From positions 1 to 36,689 of the forward strand of contig JARXAK010000108.1 of the NCBI GenBank assembly GCA_029865885.1: a DNA stretch of 36,689 bases. Direction: 5' to 3'. This document shows positions 35,557-36,689 of this stretch, one piece after another. Origin of the DNA: Rhizobium sp. (GTDB taxonomy: Bacteria > Pseudomonadota > Alphaproteobacteria > Rhizobiales > Rhizobiaceae). The first letter of the stretch is position 1. Every line of letters starts with the position of its first letter. The notes under the pieces are model-generated. The model was not told where the DNA came from and searched no databases. It was given only the letters and a program-made list of their open reading frames with translations. A program made the translations under genes and the position numbers.

Positions 35557-35795
35557 GTGCGTCTCCGTTTTGAAGTTCCAGCCCTGCGCAGGCCCATCAT
35601 CGATGTTGCGGCGCCGCACTAGGAGATAGGTTACCGGCAAAGCATTGGTCAAGAACTCCAGCCCGATCCTTCGCGACAAGTGCCGGTCGGGACCGAGAAT
35701 GGCCGGGAAATCGTGCACTTCACCGGCTCCCTGCTTGCATCCGAGGGCTCTTCATGCCATGGCCAGCCCAAATTCTCGCAGGATCGGAGGCAGGC

Positions 35796-36689
35796 ATGAG
35801 CCAGGCTGGCAAGAACGGGTTGACCTATAGCGATGCAGGCGTCGATATCGATGCGGGCAACCTGATGGTCGAGAAGATCAAGCCGGCTGTGAAGTCGACG
35901 CGTCGTCCCGGTGCGGATGGCGAGATCGGCGGCTTCGGCGGGCTCTTTGACCTGAAGGCCGCCGGTTTCAAGGACCCGATCCTCGTTGCGGCCAATGACG
36001 GCGTCGGCACCAAGCTGAAGATCGCGATCGACGCCAATATTCATGACACCGTCGGCATCGATCTGGTTGCCATGTGCGTCAACGATCTGGTCGTCCAGGG
36101 CGCCGAGCCGCTGCTCTTCCTCGACTATTTCGCCACCGGCAAGCTCGACCCGGACCAGGGTGCCGCGATCGTTCAGGGCATCGCCGCCGGCTGCCGCGAA
36201 GCGGGTTGCGCGCTGATCGGTGGCGAGACCGCCGAAATGCCGGGCATGTATTCCAAGGGCGACTATGACCTCGCGGGCTTTGCCGTCGGTGCCGCAGAGC
36301 GTGGCGAGTTGCTGCCATCAGGCGATATCGCCGAAGGCGACGTGATCCTCGGGCTGTCGTCCTCGGGCGTGCATTCCAACGGCTTCTCGCTGGTGCGCAA
36401 GATCGTCGAACTCTCGGGCCTCGCCTGGGATGCGCCCGCACCCTTCGCCGAGGGCCAGTCGCTGGGTGCAGCACTGCTGACGCCGACCCGCATCTATGTG
36501 AAGCCGCTTCTGAAGGCGATCAAGGAAACCAAGGCGCTGAAGGCGCTCGCCCATATCACCGGCGGCGGCTTCCCGGAAAACATTCCGCGCGTGCTGCCGA
36601 AGCATCTCGCTGCCGAGATCGATCTCTCCTCCTTCCAGGTTCCCTCCGTCTTTTCCTGGCTCGCCAAGACCGGTGGCGTTGCCCAGAAC
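35796..36689 (+). CDS. purM: phosphoribosylformylglycinamidine cyclo-ligase, N-terminal part (3' end outside window)
   Basis: AIR synthetase, step five of purine synthesis, closing the imidazole ring with ATP. The 298 codons in the window start [20 protein letters not shown]. They contain the family segments [71 protein letters not shown] and [13 protein letters not shown]. The ATG at 35796 has GGAGG (35786-35790) 5 nt upstream. The reading frame is open at the right edge, with perhaps 60 residues missing. The 239-bp spacer to perM must hold both promoters, but I see no clear boxes or riboswitch in it. Confidence 0.97.
   Translation, partial: MSQAGKNGLTYSDAGVDIDAGNLMVEKIKPAVKSTRRPGADGEIGGFGGLFDLKAAGFKDPILVAANDGVGTKLKIAIDANIHDTVGIDLVAMCVNDLVVQGAEPLLFLDYFATGKLDPDQGAAIVQGIAAGCREAGCALIGGETAEMPGMYSKGDYDLAGFAVGAAERGELLPSGDIAEGDVILGLSSSGVHSNGFSLVRKIVELSGLAWDAPAPFAEGQSLGAALLTPTRIYVKPLLKAIKETKALKALAHITGGGFPENIPRVLPKHLAAEIDLSSFQVPSVFSWLAKTGGVAQN

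Noticed and set aside
35557-35795. Riboswitch or purine box in the purM leader
   Set aside because: No conserved aptamer core or long stem was visible; only the ribosome site before purM is clear.

Overview
The window looks like a chromosomal segment of a Rhizobiaceae-type alphaproteobacterium (Rhizobium, Agrobacterium or a close genus). The evidence is the core gene content (parC, aspS, rnd, ppx-ppk1, an hdaA/perM pair divergent from purM), an IalB-family protein, an ABA4-like membrane protein, and the generally high GC with C/G-ending codons. The genus is an inference; no rRNA or tRNA gene is present.

Layout. (1) 1-6041 is core: the 5' part of parC (-), a secreted protein of unknown function (+), an HBM-type chemoreceptor (-) and aspS (-), with clear hairpin terminators. 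(2) 6042-17174 is an accessory stretch between aspS and a tetR gene. It holds, in order, a two-gene defence-like unit (PD-(D/E)XK nuclease-like protein plus HEPN/AbiJ-like protein), a MazE/MazF toxin-antitoxin pair, a Tat-exported nitroreductase-like protein with its MarR regulator, a 1504-residue autotransporter and an IalB-family protein. (3) 17175-19157 is an intact tetR divergent from two membrane-protein genes. (4) 19287-22924 carries an MFS transporter, a multicopper oxidase and an MBL hydrolase. (5) 23040-28382 is a tightly packed run: rnd, GNAT, Rsm22-like methyltransferase, DUF2891, aconitase X. (6) 28472-36689 has a secreted phytase-like esterase, then ppx, ppk1, hdaA and perM on the minus strand and the 5' part of purM on the plus strand.

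The most unusual structure is in region 2. The 3' end of the tetR gene at 17175-17777 recurs three more times as promoterless, headless fragments in the same orientation (about 8265-8451, 9232-9470 and 11454-11677). They lie between the cargo units, so the accessory stretch reads as cargo / tetR-tail / cargo / tetR-tail / cargo / tetR-tail / cargo / intact tetR. The toxin-antitoxin unit is also bounded by 25-bp inverted repeats matching at 23 positions. This looks like a stepwise-built insertion hotspot anchored on the tetR 3' end.

How the genes may work together: the nuclease/HEPN pair and MazEF are plausible phage-defence or stabilisation modules. MarR probably represses itself and the nitroreductase through a doubled site over the promoter. 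TetR probably represses itself and the two membrane genes through two 15-bp sites in the divergent promoter. ppk1 and ppx make and degrade polyphosphate, and a Pho-box-like repeat lies upstream of ppk1.
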